From NCBI GenBank assembly GCA_001598975.1, contig BBXU01001569.1, positions 1-64,000 on the forward strand: DNA of 64,000 nucleotides, in the 5' to 3' direction. Position 1 is the first letter of the stretch, and each line of letters starts with the position of its first letter. This DNA is from Parachlorella kessleri. Its lineage: Eukaryota > Chlorophyta > Trebouxiophyceae > Chlorellales > Chlorellaceae. Below the pieces are notes generated by a model that was not told the DNA's origin, searched no databases, and saw only the letters and a list, made by a program, of their open reading frames with translations. The position numbers and the translations under genes were made by a program. Positions 22,096-33,020 of this stretch are shown one piece after another.

Positions 22096-24047
22096 ATGGA
22101 GAGTGGAGAGCTTCATTTCGACTTTGAGAGGGCGTTGGAAGCCCAGAAGCCATCATTGGCAGTCCAGGTGCGTGATGACCAGCAGCAATGCCGGGACGTG
22201 CGTTCTGTGGCCGGCCAGCTGTGTTTACCTGGGTTTTGCTTGGACATGGTGACGACTTGATGTGATGCATGTTGCAGGCCCAAGATGCGGCACAGTCCCA
22301 GCAACCACAGCCTAAGAACTACAGACAGGTAGGTGCATGTTGTCCTGGTCCCTTGTCATTGGTCTGCTGCTGAGAGCCTGCTACAATTGTATGTTATCAT
22401 TGTTATCATTGTTCATTTTGTGTCGAGCTACGCAGGCCTCCTGCACGTGCTGAGTGCAGTCCCTTAAGTCACTGGCTGACCAACCTTCTTGTTGCTCCCC
22501 TTGCAGACGGTCTGCACCTACTGGCTTCGCGGCTTGTGCATGAAGGGCGACACATGCGGCTTCCTGCACCAGTTTGACCCGCAGCGCATGCCCGTCTGCC
22601 GGACCTTACTGAAGTTTGGAGTGTGCAAGGAGCCCGACTGCCCCTACAAGCACACACTTGACGAGATCAAGGAGTGCAACATGTACAAGCTGGGATTCTG
22701 CATCTATGGACCTGCGGTATGTTTTCTATTACCAGCATATTTTAGCTGCGCCTCCGTGCTCGTCCGCTATGCTGTCTTGAAAAGGCAGTTCTTGCAGTCG
22801 GTTACCCCTGTAAGCCGCCTTGTAAATACTCAGAATGGAGGGGCCTGCTTTCAGTACTCACACCCGTAAGCCCAGGAGTGCAGAGCACATGCCCAGTCTT
22901 CAACGTGCAGACTTGTGGCAGCTGTGGCCAATATGCATGCCTGGTGCTCCAAGCTAGCCTTGCCTGGCTAATGACAGTTATTGCCTGTGGACCCAGTGGG
23001 CCAATCTGGCGCCACCTAGGCAAACTTCACTTCTGGCAGGAGTAAATTGCCCCAAGACCTACAACATGTGTCCGCTGGTGCTGCATATAATGGGCTGTGC
23101 CTCGAAGGCCTGTTACAGGCATTGCTCAGGGGAGTACCCCAACATGCAACCCTCCCTCCCTCTCAACATTCCTGCCAGCCGCACATCTCCCATAAACACT
23201 TTCTGACCATGCCAACCTCATCTTACCTGACTCGTGCCCTGTGTGCCCCCTGGCTGCTGCAGTGCCGCTTCAAGCACACCCGGCTTCAAGGGCCCGCCCC
23301 AGAGCCGTCCACCCTAGAAGCCTGTAAGCCCCGCGAGCTGAGGAACATAAACATGGTGGCCAACCAGGCCAACATGGGCATTGTACAGCAGGAAGCGCAG
23401 CGGCCAACAAGACGCCCCAGGTAAGTCAACATGACAGCACAGGCTACATGGGACCTGACATAGGGTCTTCTGTTAGGCAGTGCAGACTATGTGTGGACAA
23501 CACGCTGTGGGCATGGGAGCGGGGACGGCAGTCTGGAGCTGCAACTGGGTATCAAAGCGTCAAAAGTGTCACAGAACGCCCTTACTGGCCGAGAGTGCTT
23601 TATCACCCATCCGGCCTGTGCATTTGTTGCAGGCTTGTAGGCCCTCCTGGGGACTACCTTGCGTTGCCAGCGCCCGCAGGCAACCCTCAGCAAGCACAGC
23701 AGCAGCAGGCCTCACTGCCGCCCAGCTACCCGCCGCGGCCACAGATGGGGCAGCAACATCACCACCAGCAGCAGCAGCAGCAGCAGCAGCAGGCATTGCA
23801 GCAGCCGATGCAACATGGGAGCGGTGCTTTGGGCGGGGCTTTCAGCGGTGGGCTGCCCCAGCGGCCGCCCTACCAAGGAGTGCCCCCGCCGAGGCCCCCG
23901 CCTAACATGCAGCAGCAGCAGCAGCAGCAGTTCCCTGGTGGCGTGCCGTGGCAGCAGCAGCAGCAGCAGCAGTTTGGGCGCCCGCATGGGTTCGATCCAG
24001 CCTTGCTAGCATCAGTGGGACAGGCAAACCTGCCCTATGGCTTCTGA
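22096..24047 (+). CDS. CPSF30: CPSF30, CCCH zinc-finger subunit of the polyadenylation factor
   Basis: CPSF30 binds pre-mRNA and helps define the 3' cleavage and polyadenylation site in the nucleus. Exons 22096-22167, 22278-22328, 22507-22716, 23263-23420 and 23633-24047 join in phase to 301 residues. The start is MESGELHFDFERALEAQ, typical of the family's acidic N-terminus. Three CCCH fingers follow at about 43-115: VCTYWLRGLCMKGDTCGFLH, VCRTLLKFGVCKEPDCPYKH and ECNMYKLGFCIYGPACRFKH; the last is split by an intron. Next comes a linker with RELRNINMVANQANMG. The last 135 residues are Pro/Gln-rich with two long Gln/His runs. There is no YTH domain and no C-terminal zinc knuckle, so this is the short, three-finger plant-like form, shorter than animal five-finger CPSF4. 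Confidence 0.93.
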
Positions 24048-24696
24048 GCGGGCTTGGTATACTTTCCACGGAGGGTCTGGAGTGGTGGTGTGCTGTTGTG
24101 GGTGTATGAGTGCTGCCAGGGTGTTTGCGACTCGTAGTTTCTTTCGTGTTGAAGGGCGGCATGCAGGGTGGTCGCCCCTGATGGATTTGTCGGATCTGAC
24201 AGGGCAGCGTGCAAAGGGTGCCTATTCCTGTTATTTGTTGGCATAAGAGTCGCAGGTGTGATTGCAGCATGCATCTTTTATGCGTAGTTATGAGCCTGAT
24301 GAAGTGACCTGCCTTGGCAAATGTAGGGATTAGCAAGCAACAGGTTACATGTCAGCAAGAACGCTGTAATAGAGATAAGTTTTAAGCACGTCCGACAGGG
24401 TCGCAAAGAAGGACAGACAAGCACGGAAAGTCTGCAGGTAGGAAAACCAAGAGAAAACTCTTTCAAGCACAGGTTATCTACCACTGATGAGCACAAAACC
24501 TTTCACTATCAACAAGCCAACAGTGCAGAAGCGCAGCAAGAGGATGTCAAGAAGACATTAACATCAAGCATTCGGGTTCAGCTCTCTGCAATCACACAAA
24601 GTGAGTGCACGCCCCAGGGGAAGGTGCAGGAGAGTCAAGGCAGCGACGCACTGCATCGGAGGATGGGACTTGGCAGAAGCTTTTCGCCGCAACCCC
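24048..24696. other. Convergent 3' region, CPSF30 / REP27
   Basis: Both flanking genes end here, so the 650 bp hold two 3' UTRs. TGTAA, the usual polyadenylation pentamer of chlorophyte algae, occurs on the plus strand near 24364 and on the minus strand near 24343. This would make the transcript ends meet or overlap. No other element is seen. Confidence 0.45.
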
Positions 24697-27600
24697 TCAA
24701 ATGCCAGCACCATCAGTGAACTTGGTCCTCACGGATGACAGCTCAGGCAGGTCTTTAATGAAGGCTGTCCAAGGCGGAAGGCCGACCCCGCTGGCCCTCA
24801 CAGTCCCATCCAGCTGAACCTGCAGACAAATAGCGTACACAAAAACAGCCTCTTTATCCTTACGCAGGAATTGGCAAACGCTCAAGACACACAGAAACAG
24901 GAAAGGGAACCACCACAGCGGGGTTCGCTGCAGATGGAGCACAGGAGCATCCACACAAACACGTGGTGACCCTTGGCAAAGCCTCAGTGCACGCAGGCTG
25001 CAACAGCGCGAAAACGACCCGGCTGTCAGCATCCACAGCACACCACAGCACAGCCGGCCCACAGGCAGCCACCCGGCCAGCTGACTTTGGACTCTCCTCT
25101 CCGTTGCTTGCCCCCATACCAGGGCTGCCCAAGCGCCCACCTGGACGTAGATGCTGTTGTCTCCCTCCACCTTGGCATTCCTCTTCTGCTCGTCCAACCA
25201 CTTGACCCACTCCCCAAGGCTGGCTGCCTCCAGCTGCCAACGCTTGTCCTGCGATGAGATGACAAAAGGAGGAAGTGCCATATATGAAGCAGGTGCATGT
25301 CCTGTGACCAGACCGCCACAAAAGGGGGATGAGTTCAGGGTGTCCATGGGGGACCCAGGGTGCCTTCTCTCGCTCTTAACGCACCAGGAGGAGCGTCGCA
25401 GGCCTTGGAGGCAAGGCAGGCAAATTCAGGGGCCACGGAAGGGCAAAGATGGGAGCAGCGGGCAGACAAGTGGAGGGGCAGGAGGCGACCACGTGCTGAC
25501 TCCCAGCGGTACAGTATAGCGGCCAGTGGGATATTCACCACCAAGGACAGCTTGTCCAAACAACGGTTCAAGTCAGACAGCCGCCCGGCTGCCCTGCACT
25601 ACGCTGTATGATGGGCATGCCAGCCCTCCAAGCCGGACTGGCACACTGGCTCCAAAGACTGACTGTGGCTGGAAGCCTTCTGCAGGGGCCCCCCGCCTCG
25701 CATACCTTGTTGGTCAGCTGCTGCTGTTGCTGCTGGGGGGGCTTGGCGGCTGCCTTCTTGTCCGGGCTGGCCCCAAAGCCCTTGCCTTTCTCCTCTACCG
25801 CGAGCGGGGCAGCCGGCACAGGCTCCCTGCAAACGCGTTGCGCCAAGCAGTCAGGGTTATGGTACAATTAAAGTGTCCAAGGCATGCAGTTTGCACCGTA
25901 TGCAATGGGAGGAGTCGTTTCCCGCGCTCTTAGCCATGCATGTCCGCCCGGGCACTCGCTCAAGAACTGCTGAAGCAGGTTGAGCCTTGGTTAAGTCACC
26001 AGCCTACATACCCGCGCCTCCTTGCGCCGCGCAACAGACAGTGCGGCAGTGCGTTCATGGCTACTACACTTTCAGACCTGCCGCCCTCGGCTGCGAGCTT
26101 CTGAGCCACTCCTAAGCACCACTCCGCTGAACACCAGCTTTCCTTACCGCACCCCAACTGGTCTACACTGCACACAGTACAATACAGCTGGCAATCTCAC
26201 TCACCCACTGAGCTCCGCTTTGAGTCTCCTCAGCCGCTCTTGGGCGTCGTCCTCGCTCAGCATGATGGGCACCACACAGATGCCCCTCTCTCTCAGCTCT
26301 GGCTTGAAGCGCTCCGCAGCAAACAGCGCCCTGCCAATCTGGCCCTTGCTGCCCGCGATGATCACGGGGCGAGCAAAGCCGCGGAAGGCTGACAGCGGCA
26401 GCACCCGGTCGGCGCCCATGGCCACCTGTGCACAAAAACAAAGAACAAACATACGATAAGGATATTGAATCAGCGTGACAAGCGGCTGCGGGCACCTGAA
26501 TATCCATTGCACTTATGCTCTAGCTTCAGGAGGGCAATAACCTCTAAAGGGACTACCGTCGGCTCGGACGCCACCCACTTACCATCGTGCCTCCTCTTTC
26601 TCAGTAATGCCTCACAGGTGGCTCACTAGGGACTACCTTGACGAGCACAGAGCACATGCTCTCCCTCACCTGCAGTTTTCCCAGCGCCTCCTCTCGGGCC
26701 ACTTGTTTCTCGTCCTTCTGCTGCTGGCTGTAGTCGCGGTACAGCAGGAAGCTAAAGATGGCCAGCGCGGCGGAGTTGATGGTGAAGTTTGTGAGCGCCT
26801 CCTGGAGGTCTCCATTCCCTGCCTTGAAGTCACGGATTAGATCATCAGCGGGTACTTGTTGCAGCCTAACTTGCATGTCACACAGACGGAGACGCAGGCA
26901 TGTACCTACAGCTGCTTGGGAGTGGCAAAGCAATACAAAGCAGTGCGGCAGCAAGAAGTAACACGACTGTTGAGCTCGCGACTGGCACGGAAACACACGG
27001 AAACTCTGCAAGACCTGGCTGACCTGGCGGGATGGCTTAACAGCAAGTAGCAGGCAACTCCCGATCACTTTCACAACTTCCCCCACCTTGCAGAGCTGCG
27101 ATGAGCCGAGTAGTGATGATAAACAGGCCCAGGCCCGCGCCGGCAGCCAGGGCGCCAAAGATGAACATGCGCGTCAGCCGGAAGGGGGCCTTGGCCTCCG
27201 ACCGCAGCTTTCGGTACTGCTGTTCTGTCACGCCACCTGGACAACCCCAGGAGAGGGCACACACTGTCGGTAAATGGGCCCAACCAAGCAGCTACGGTGC
27301 TTAGCAGCCTCCTACCCGAGACCAGAAAGTGGTCTTGAGATAGCCACGCTTAAGTATGTACATCTTACATGCATACGTGCACTTTAGGACGCCCCCCCCC
27401 CCTCCTCTTCAGCACCAGGCGTGATGTGCATCGTCTCCTTCCACGCACCTTTCACTTCATTTAAGGCTGTAATCCACTCTCGACGCTCTCGCAGAGCTTC
27501 CAAGTCGGGGTCTTTGAGAGCCACTGCTAGCTTGAGCTCATACTTGTTGATCGCTTCCACCACTGACTCTGCAGCCTGCTGCCACTGTCCCAGCTTGGCA

Positions 27601-27937
27601 TGTGCACAAGCCGCGTTGTACAGCGCCGCTCGCGCCTCATCCTCGTTGGGCTGTTGTGACATGGCCCTGAGAAAGAGCGGCAGTGAGTCTTCATACTTGC
27701 CCTCCTGGAATAGCTGCAGCCCCCGCTCCACGCCTGCAAGAACAAGCCCCCTGGCTTGTGGCTGGGATCGAACGAGAAAGCCATATCCAACGCCAGTGAC
27801 TCACTAGCTGCTGCGGGCCTGGTGGCAGCCTGCTGCTGGGCCAAGGGTCGACTGCACACGACGTGACGTCGGGGTGGTCTTCTGGCTGGCAAGAACACCC
27901 GGGGTCTGGCCACCACCGAGAAGGAGAGTTGCGGCAT
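24697..27937 (-). CDS. REP27: REP27/LPA1, chloroplast photosystem II assembly and repair TPR protein
   Basis: REP27 (Chlamydomonas) and LPA1 (Arabidopsis) are thylakoid membrane proteins needed to make and insert D1 during photosystem II assembly and repair. Exons on the minus strand: 27937-27805, 27733-27449, 27236-27087, 26818-26670, 26425-26205, 25826-25706, 25248-25141 and 24819-24697. They add to 429 residues, close to the 449 of REP27. Residues 1-44 (MPQLSFSVVARPRVFLPARR...) are Arg/Ala/Ser-rich and suit a chloroplast transit peptide. TPR repeats lie at about 47-120 (GLQLFQEGKYEDSLPLFLRA, NAACAHAKLGQWQQAAESVV). Two membrane helices follow at about 160-215 (FIFGALAAGAGLGLFIITTR and INSAALAIFSFLLY). 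A soluble C-terminal part, including a Gln-rich linker, ends in LPPWTAFIKDLPELS. Every exon junction keeps phase. Confidence 0.9.
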
Positions 27938-28446
27938 GGTCGCTCGTGCTCGATGGTATGGTGATTTTGAGCGCAAACTCCTCAGTGAAGATTCCAGAGG
28001 GATAGTAAGCACAGGGCAGCATACTGTGGGGGAGATGAAGGCGCTGGGATCATGCGTCTCCTGCTGTGCCAGCTGGTGGGCGCCAAGAGTTCGCACAGTC
28101 CCAGTTCCAAGGAATGTTTCTGAAGCGGAAGAGGCTGGCATCAGGCCATACTACTTCTCCACCTATTGCCAACGAACCCGCTTCTTTCGATTGACCCACA
28201 TCTGGAAGACGGACCATCTAGCTTTGGGAGCTTCAAAGCTCTGGAAACGGTGGCACCTAAAAGGAGGGTTTCAACTACGAAGGGAAGGCGTAGAAGAGTG
28301 CCAGCGGTAAGCCTCGGCAGGCCCGCGGCGTGACATCTCCAAAGAGAGGCAGGCTCCTCCCCCTTCCTGACTCCAAGCCAAGCTTGCCGACACAGGGGCT
28401 GACTAGTTTTTCCTAGTGAGCTGTCACGCCTGCTGGGCCGGCCACT
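27938..28446. promoter_or_regulatory. Divergent region, REP27 / coiled-coil gene
   Basis: 509 bp between two divergent start codons; it should hold both 5' UTRs and promoters. No recognisable motif or repeat was found. Open stretches inside it show no family signature. Confidence 0.45.
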
Positions 28447-31400
28447 ATGGTTGTGGAGCAGAAGAAACCGCTGGGGGAGTGGTTAGCGGAGCTGGAGAAA
28501 ATGCGGGTGAGGCTGTACCAAACCTCGGGGAGTCTCCAAAGGCACTGGCCAGCAATATTGTAGAGAGTATTGTCGGAACAGTCTCTGGGCTCTGTAGAGC
28601 ACTGCAAGCTGATCAGGGTCCTCCCACCCACCTCCCTCCTTGGCTTAGGACGATGCCAACAAAGGCTTGCGTGCCAAAGTCACGCTGCTGGACATTGCCG
28701 ACCGCGCCAAGGACCCGAAATATGCCGACAACCTCGTTCCTACCAGCCCACGCTCAGTGGAGGCCTGCCTGCGGCTGGGCATTGACCCAAGTACGCTGGC
28801 GCACCGGCCCTACGAGCAATTTGTGAAGCAGGAGCGGGACGCTGACCTGGCACAGCTGGCCTTTAACTACGAGGAGCGCCTACGTCAGGTGGGGCCTCTC
28901 AAGCTTTGTAAATGCCCATGCCAACCTACTTCTATCATAGGTTATTGAGGCTATACAATGCACAGGCGACATGCGTGCAGAGCTCGCCTTGAAGCCAGCC
29001 TCCCAGTACAGTGGTTGGCTTATGCAAGAGACACGGACCCACATTCCTCTTATCGCTGGCTGTGCTGGCTTCTGTAGGACCGGCTCAAGGCTTTGATCGA
29101 CGAAAGGCGTAAGATAGAAGAGGACAGCAAGGGCAGCAAAGCCGGCCAGAACAAGGCGAAGAATCCCAATGAAGGCGCCGAAGGTCAGATCACATGCCGG
29201 AGGTTAACTTTCTATGTGCCCGGTGGTTAATGATCTACTAGAGCGCCATGAAGTGGCGAGTGGCATGGGAGGAGCTGCCTGTATGGATCTGTGTCCCTCG
29301 TTCCCCGCAAATCACTGAGCATTTGGCTTTGACTCGGCTGCATGATAGCAATTCATCATGTTGGTGATACAGATATGGTGGAAAAAGAGGCCAAGCGCCT
29401 GGAGGTGATGAAGCGCCGCCAGGAGCGCGAGCTGGGCCAGCTAATCCAGTACGAGATGGTACGCAAGGAGATGCAGGAGAAGGCTGAGGCCAAGGTGCGC
29501 TGTGTGGCTTGTAAAAATAGGGGGGCCGCGGTTGCTTTGGCACCATTGAGTGAAGCAGAAGGTAGCTGACATGGGTACCTGAGTGGCTAGAACTCATGTT
29601 TTTATGATTTCCGAGGGGTTGCTAACTTTTTGGTAGCCATATGCTCCTTGCGATTTGCGTCTAGGAATCTAGTTAGCACCTGGTACCTTTGTGGGGCAGT
29701 GGATGGTTCCTCTGCACCGAAGGTCATCAGTTGAAGCTGGTGGAACATTAATCCGCAGCCCCTTCTGCCGCAGCTCCACCTGGTTGCATGGGGGTTCCAT
29801 TGTTACGTTTTGCCTGCTGTCAGGTGCGGGAGATGGAGCGCCGTGCAGAAGAGCAGCGGAAGGTCAAAGAGGCGGCCGAGGAGGAGTGGCGCCGCCAGCA
29901 GCGCGAGCGGGAGGCGATAAAGAGGCTGGTGAGAGCTGTGGGGTTGCTTGAGGCCTGGTGGACTGCCGACATATTGCTAGGAATGCTGGAGTACTGCAGC
30001 CAGCTGGTGGAGACAAAGACGGCAAAGTAGGCTTGGCATTTCTGACTTGTCCTCTCTATTCCCGGTAACCAATGCCGGGCTCCAGCAGCACTTAGGGCAT
30101 GGGCAGCAAGTGCGGCTGATATAGGTGCCTGGTGTCCTTCTGTCTGGTGCTTGCAGCAAGAGGAGGAGCTGGAGCGTCAGGCCAAGCTGCAAGAGGCTGA
30201 ACGCTACCGCCAGGAGATAGAGCTTGCACGACAAGAGGCAGAGGAGGAGAAAAAGCGCCACAAGGAGGCCTTTGAAAGGTGTGTGGGGATGTGCGGGTTG
30301 GGGGACACCCTATAGTCTGCAGCTTAACTGCTTGCTAGGCCTAGGTGCAAGTTGTTGCACCAAGGCAAGCTCATGGGTGTTGCTGAGCGGTGCGCCCGCT
30401 GTTGATAACCATATTCAGGGAGCAAGAGCGCCAGGCAAAGGTGCAGCAGGCCCGGCTGGAGACTGAGCGCATACTGAAGCAGCAGCAGGAGGAGGTGGAG
30501 CGCCGCAAGCAGGAAGTGGAGAAGAAGGAAAAAGAGCGGGAGGCGGTCAAGGTACGTCAGGCCAGGATCCAGGGAGGGTTTGGTGTGAGACTGTCCATGG
30601 TGGGGGGACAGGTCCGGCATTTGTTCACGTGTGTGACCGGCATCATGAGTCCTGGCGCAGGGGGGTGTTCAAGATGCGAGCGCTGGCTATATATCCAGTG
30701 CATGTACCAGGTGTGCATGCCTTCATGTACGTGTTACCTGAGACTTTCCCCACAGTCCTCTTTGTCTGCGCCTGGACTTCCTAGTGTTTAGAGTGCGCAC
30801 ACCTTTGAAATAATTGCAGAAGCAGCAGCAGGAAGAGCGTGCGGCCGCCAACGCTCAGGCCCAGCAGCAGGCTCAGCAACGGATCGCTGCTGCGTTGGAG
30901 TCCAACAAGACCATTATGCAAAAGAAGCGCGACGAGTTCGAGCAGCGCCAGAAGCAGAGCGAACAGCGGCGCCTGTAAGGAAACTCGGCGGGCTAGTCAG
31001 TCTCCGGTGCTTGTGCTCTTGTGGGTTTAAAGAAGTAGAGGTGGAAAGGGGCCACGCGGGAATTTCAACAACCGTTATAGCCCTTTAGCTTGTGCCTAGT
31101 CGCACACCTTCCCTAAGACAACCTGTCAGACATCCACCTTGGCAAGGAGAGTTCGGTTGCTTTACAAATACAGCGCATGCGGTGTGAAACTTCCCCATCT
31201 GTTACTGGCCTAAACTGCAGGCAGCGTGAGAGGCAGCGTGAGCTGGACGAGGCTGCCAAGCGTGAGAGGGAGGCCCAGAAGGAGGCCCAGCGTCGCCTGG
31301 CTTATGATGAGGCTAGGATGAGGGAGCAGCAGCGTATTGCCGAGGCAAGTATGCCTGGACTGAGGACAAGGGGGCTACGACTATAGAATGCAAATTCCTT

Positions 31401-32302
31401 GTGTGTACGGGTTGTGGTTTTGCTGCTGGAGCCATGCACGCCGAATTGGGGCGTCAGTTTGTCCAAGGTGCACCTGACAGTCAGCTGAAGGGCGTCAGAA
31501 ATCGAGCTCGAATTGCCGGGTGACACCTAATGCCTCTCTTGCTGGTCTCCCTTGTGGCCTGCAGACCCTGCGCAAACAGCAGGAGAAGGATGAGGAGCTG
31601 CGTAAGCTGCAGCAGCAGCGCAACTCCGACAATGCTCGCAAGGCGCTGGAGAGGAAGCTGGAGCTGAAGACAAAGGTTGAGGAGGTGAGACTGACCAGAC
31701 GAAGGGGATGCCCTTGTTGTATTTGTAACTGAGATGGTTCTGTGTATGGCTTGACCTGTCCACACAGCCACAGCCTCTGTCAAGGCACAATGAACCAAAT
31801 AAGGCCCCAGCGGTCCATGCACGGCGATTATTCCAGGATCCATGTGAAAATGGTCTGGGTGCTCTTGTACTCTTCCAGGTTCCCCTCTCGCATGCATGCC
31901 CGCAGGTCGAGGCGATGAAGCGCAAGGAGATATATGAGCGTAGCCAGGCCCTCAAGCGCATACAGGAGGAGACAGAGCGTGCCCGCGAGCTGGTGGCCCA
32001 GCGTGCTCAGCTGCAGGTGTGCATCGGGAACCAGCAATTGCTTGGGTGCAGGGTCTTGAATCCTTGCAATGAAAACATTTAGGTGCTTCCCTGCTGTTGC
32101 ACTGATTGCACTGATTTGCTCATCTTCCCGCGCTGCTGGCTATGCTGTGCAGGACCAGCGGCGGATCGCAAACATGGATGCCTCCTTCCAGCGGCAGAAG
32201 ATCATGCAGGCCATGGAGAAACTGCAGTCCAGTAAGAACTGGGACCAGCTCAGCCAGGGAGGCGGTGTTAACATTGACAGCCTGCTGTCCCCCAACCGGT
32301 GA
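28447..32302 (+). CDS. Long coiled-coil protein, CCDC177-like N-terminus (possible axonemal protein)
   Basis: Twelve exons join in phase to 515 residues: 28447-28506, 28649-28888, 29078-29183, 29373-29494, 29824-29928, 30157-30278, 30419-30551, 30820-30974, 31221-31344, 31565-31684, 31906-32016 and 32153-32302. The first about 100 residues contain SPRSVEACLRLGIDPSTLAH and YEQFVKQERDADLAQLAFNY, which resemble the N-terminus of animal CCDC177-type proteins. From about 100 to 490 the chain is nearly all charged heptad-like helix rich in Glu, Lys, Arg and Gln, with no membrane segment. It ends GGGVNIDSLLSPNR. Such proteins are common among flagellar microtubule-associated proteins, but that role is inference. 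The intron after 31344 needs a GC donor (GAG|GCAAGT) to keep the frame. Confidence 0.8.
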
Positions 32303-33020
32303 CACGCTAAAGGCTCCAGGCCTGACTGCCACACTTGCCGCTGCACATGTAAGCCACTGACTGGCAGCCATGGCGAGGAGGGATAGTTTTGGAGCGACGC
32401 ATGGACATTTGATTGTGGCATGCCAGGAAGGCGAAGGTTGAGGGCATGTCGGGATTGGTGCGGCTGTAAAGCGTTCCAAGTGTACAATCATCAATACCTA
32501 CGTTTGGGGCCTATGGGGTGAGAAGTGCTCCTTATCCGAATTGCCTGTCAGCAACTTACAGGGGTACTAATGTGACCATATTGGGAGTGAGTCGAGTATG
32601 ACAAGTGGTGCTGCTTCCATAAGTGGATTGAATGTTACAAAGGCAAAAGCGGAATGGCAGGAGGAGGTAGGACAGTGCCACGTAAAATGTTCTCGATGTT
32701 CCAACCGAGCCTGGACCTCAAATGCAGACAGAAATCTTAGGATACCAAAGTGCACCCCAGGTTGCACAGCCAGTGGGTGGACCTCCAACCTTGTCAGAAT
32801 GAATACTTATCAACAGCTATCCAAAACCGTCCTGTCACACTTCCCCACCAGTGGCCCTCATCAGGTCTCGAAAGGGCAAAGAGAAATTTAACTTCCGCGT
32901 CAGGCATAGCAAGCCTGTACAAGGAAGCTCCGCAGTATAGGAGACTTTTATACAGAAGCTCTGGTTGTGTCTCGATTGCTGTGCCGGGGCTGAATACCAA
33001 TCAGGCCAGGGCAGGCTACG
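32303..33020. other. Convergent 3' region, coiled-coil gene / helicase
   Basis: 718 bp between two 3' ends. TGTAA occurs on the plus strand near 32347 and 32464, and on the minus strand near 32557 and 32626. These could serve as the two genes' polyadenylation signals. No exon or repeat was found. Confidence 0.45.
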
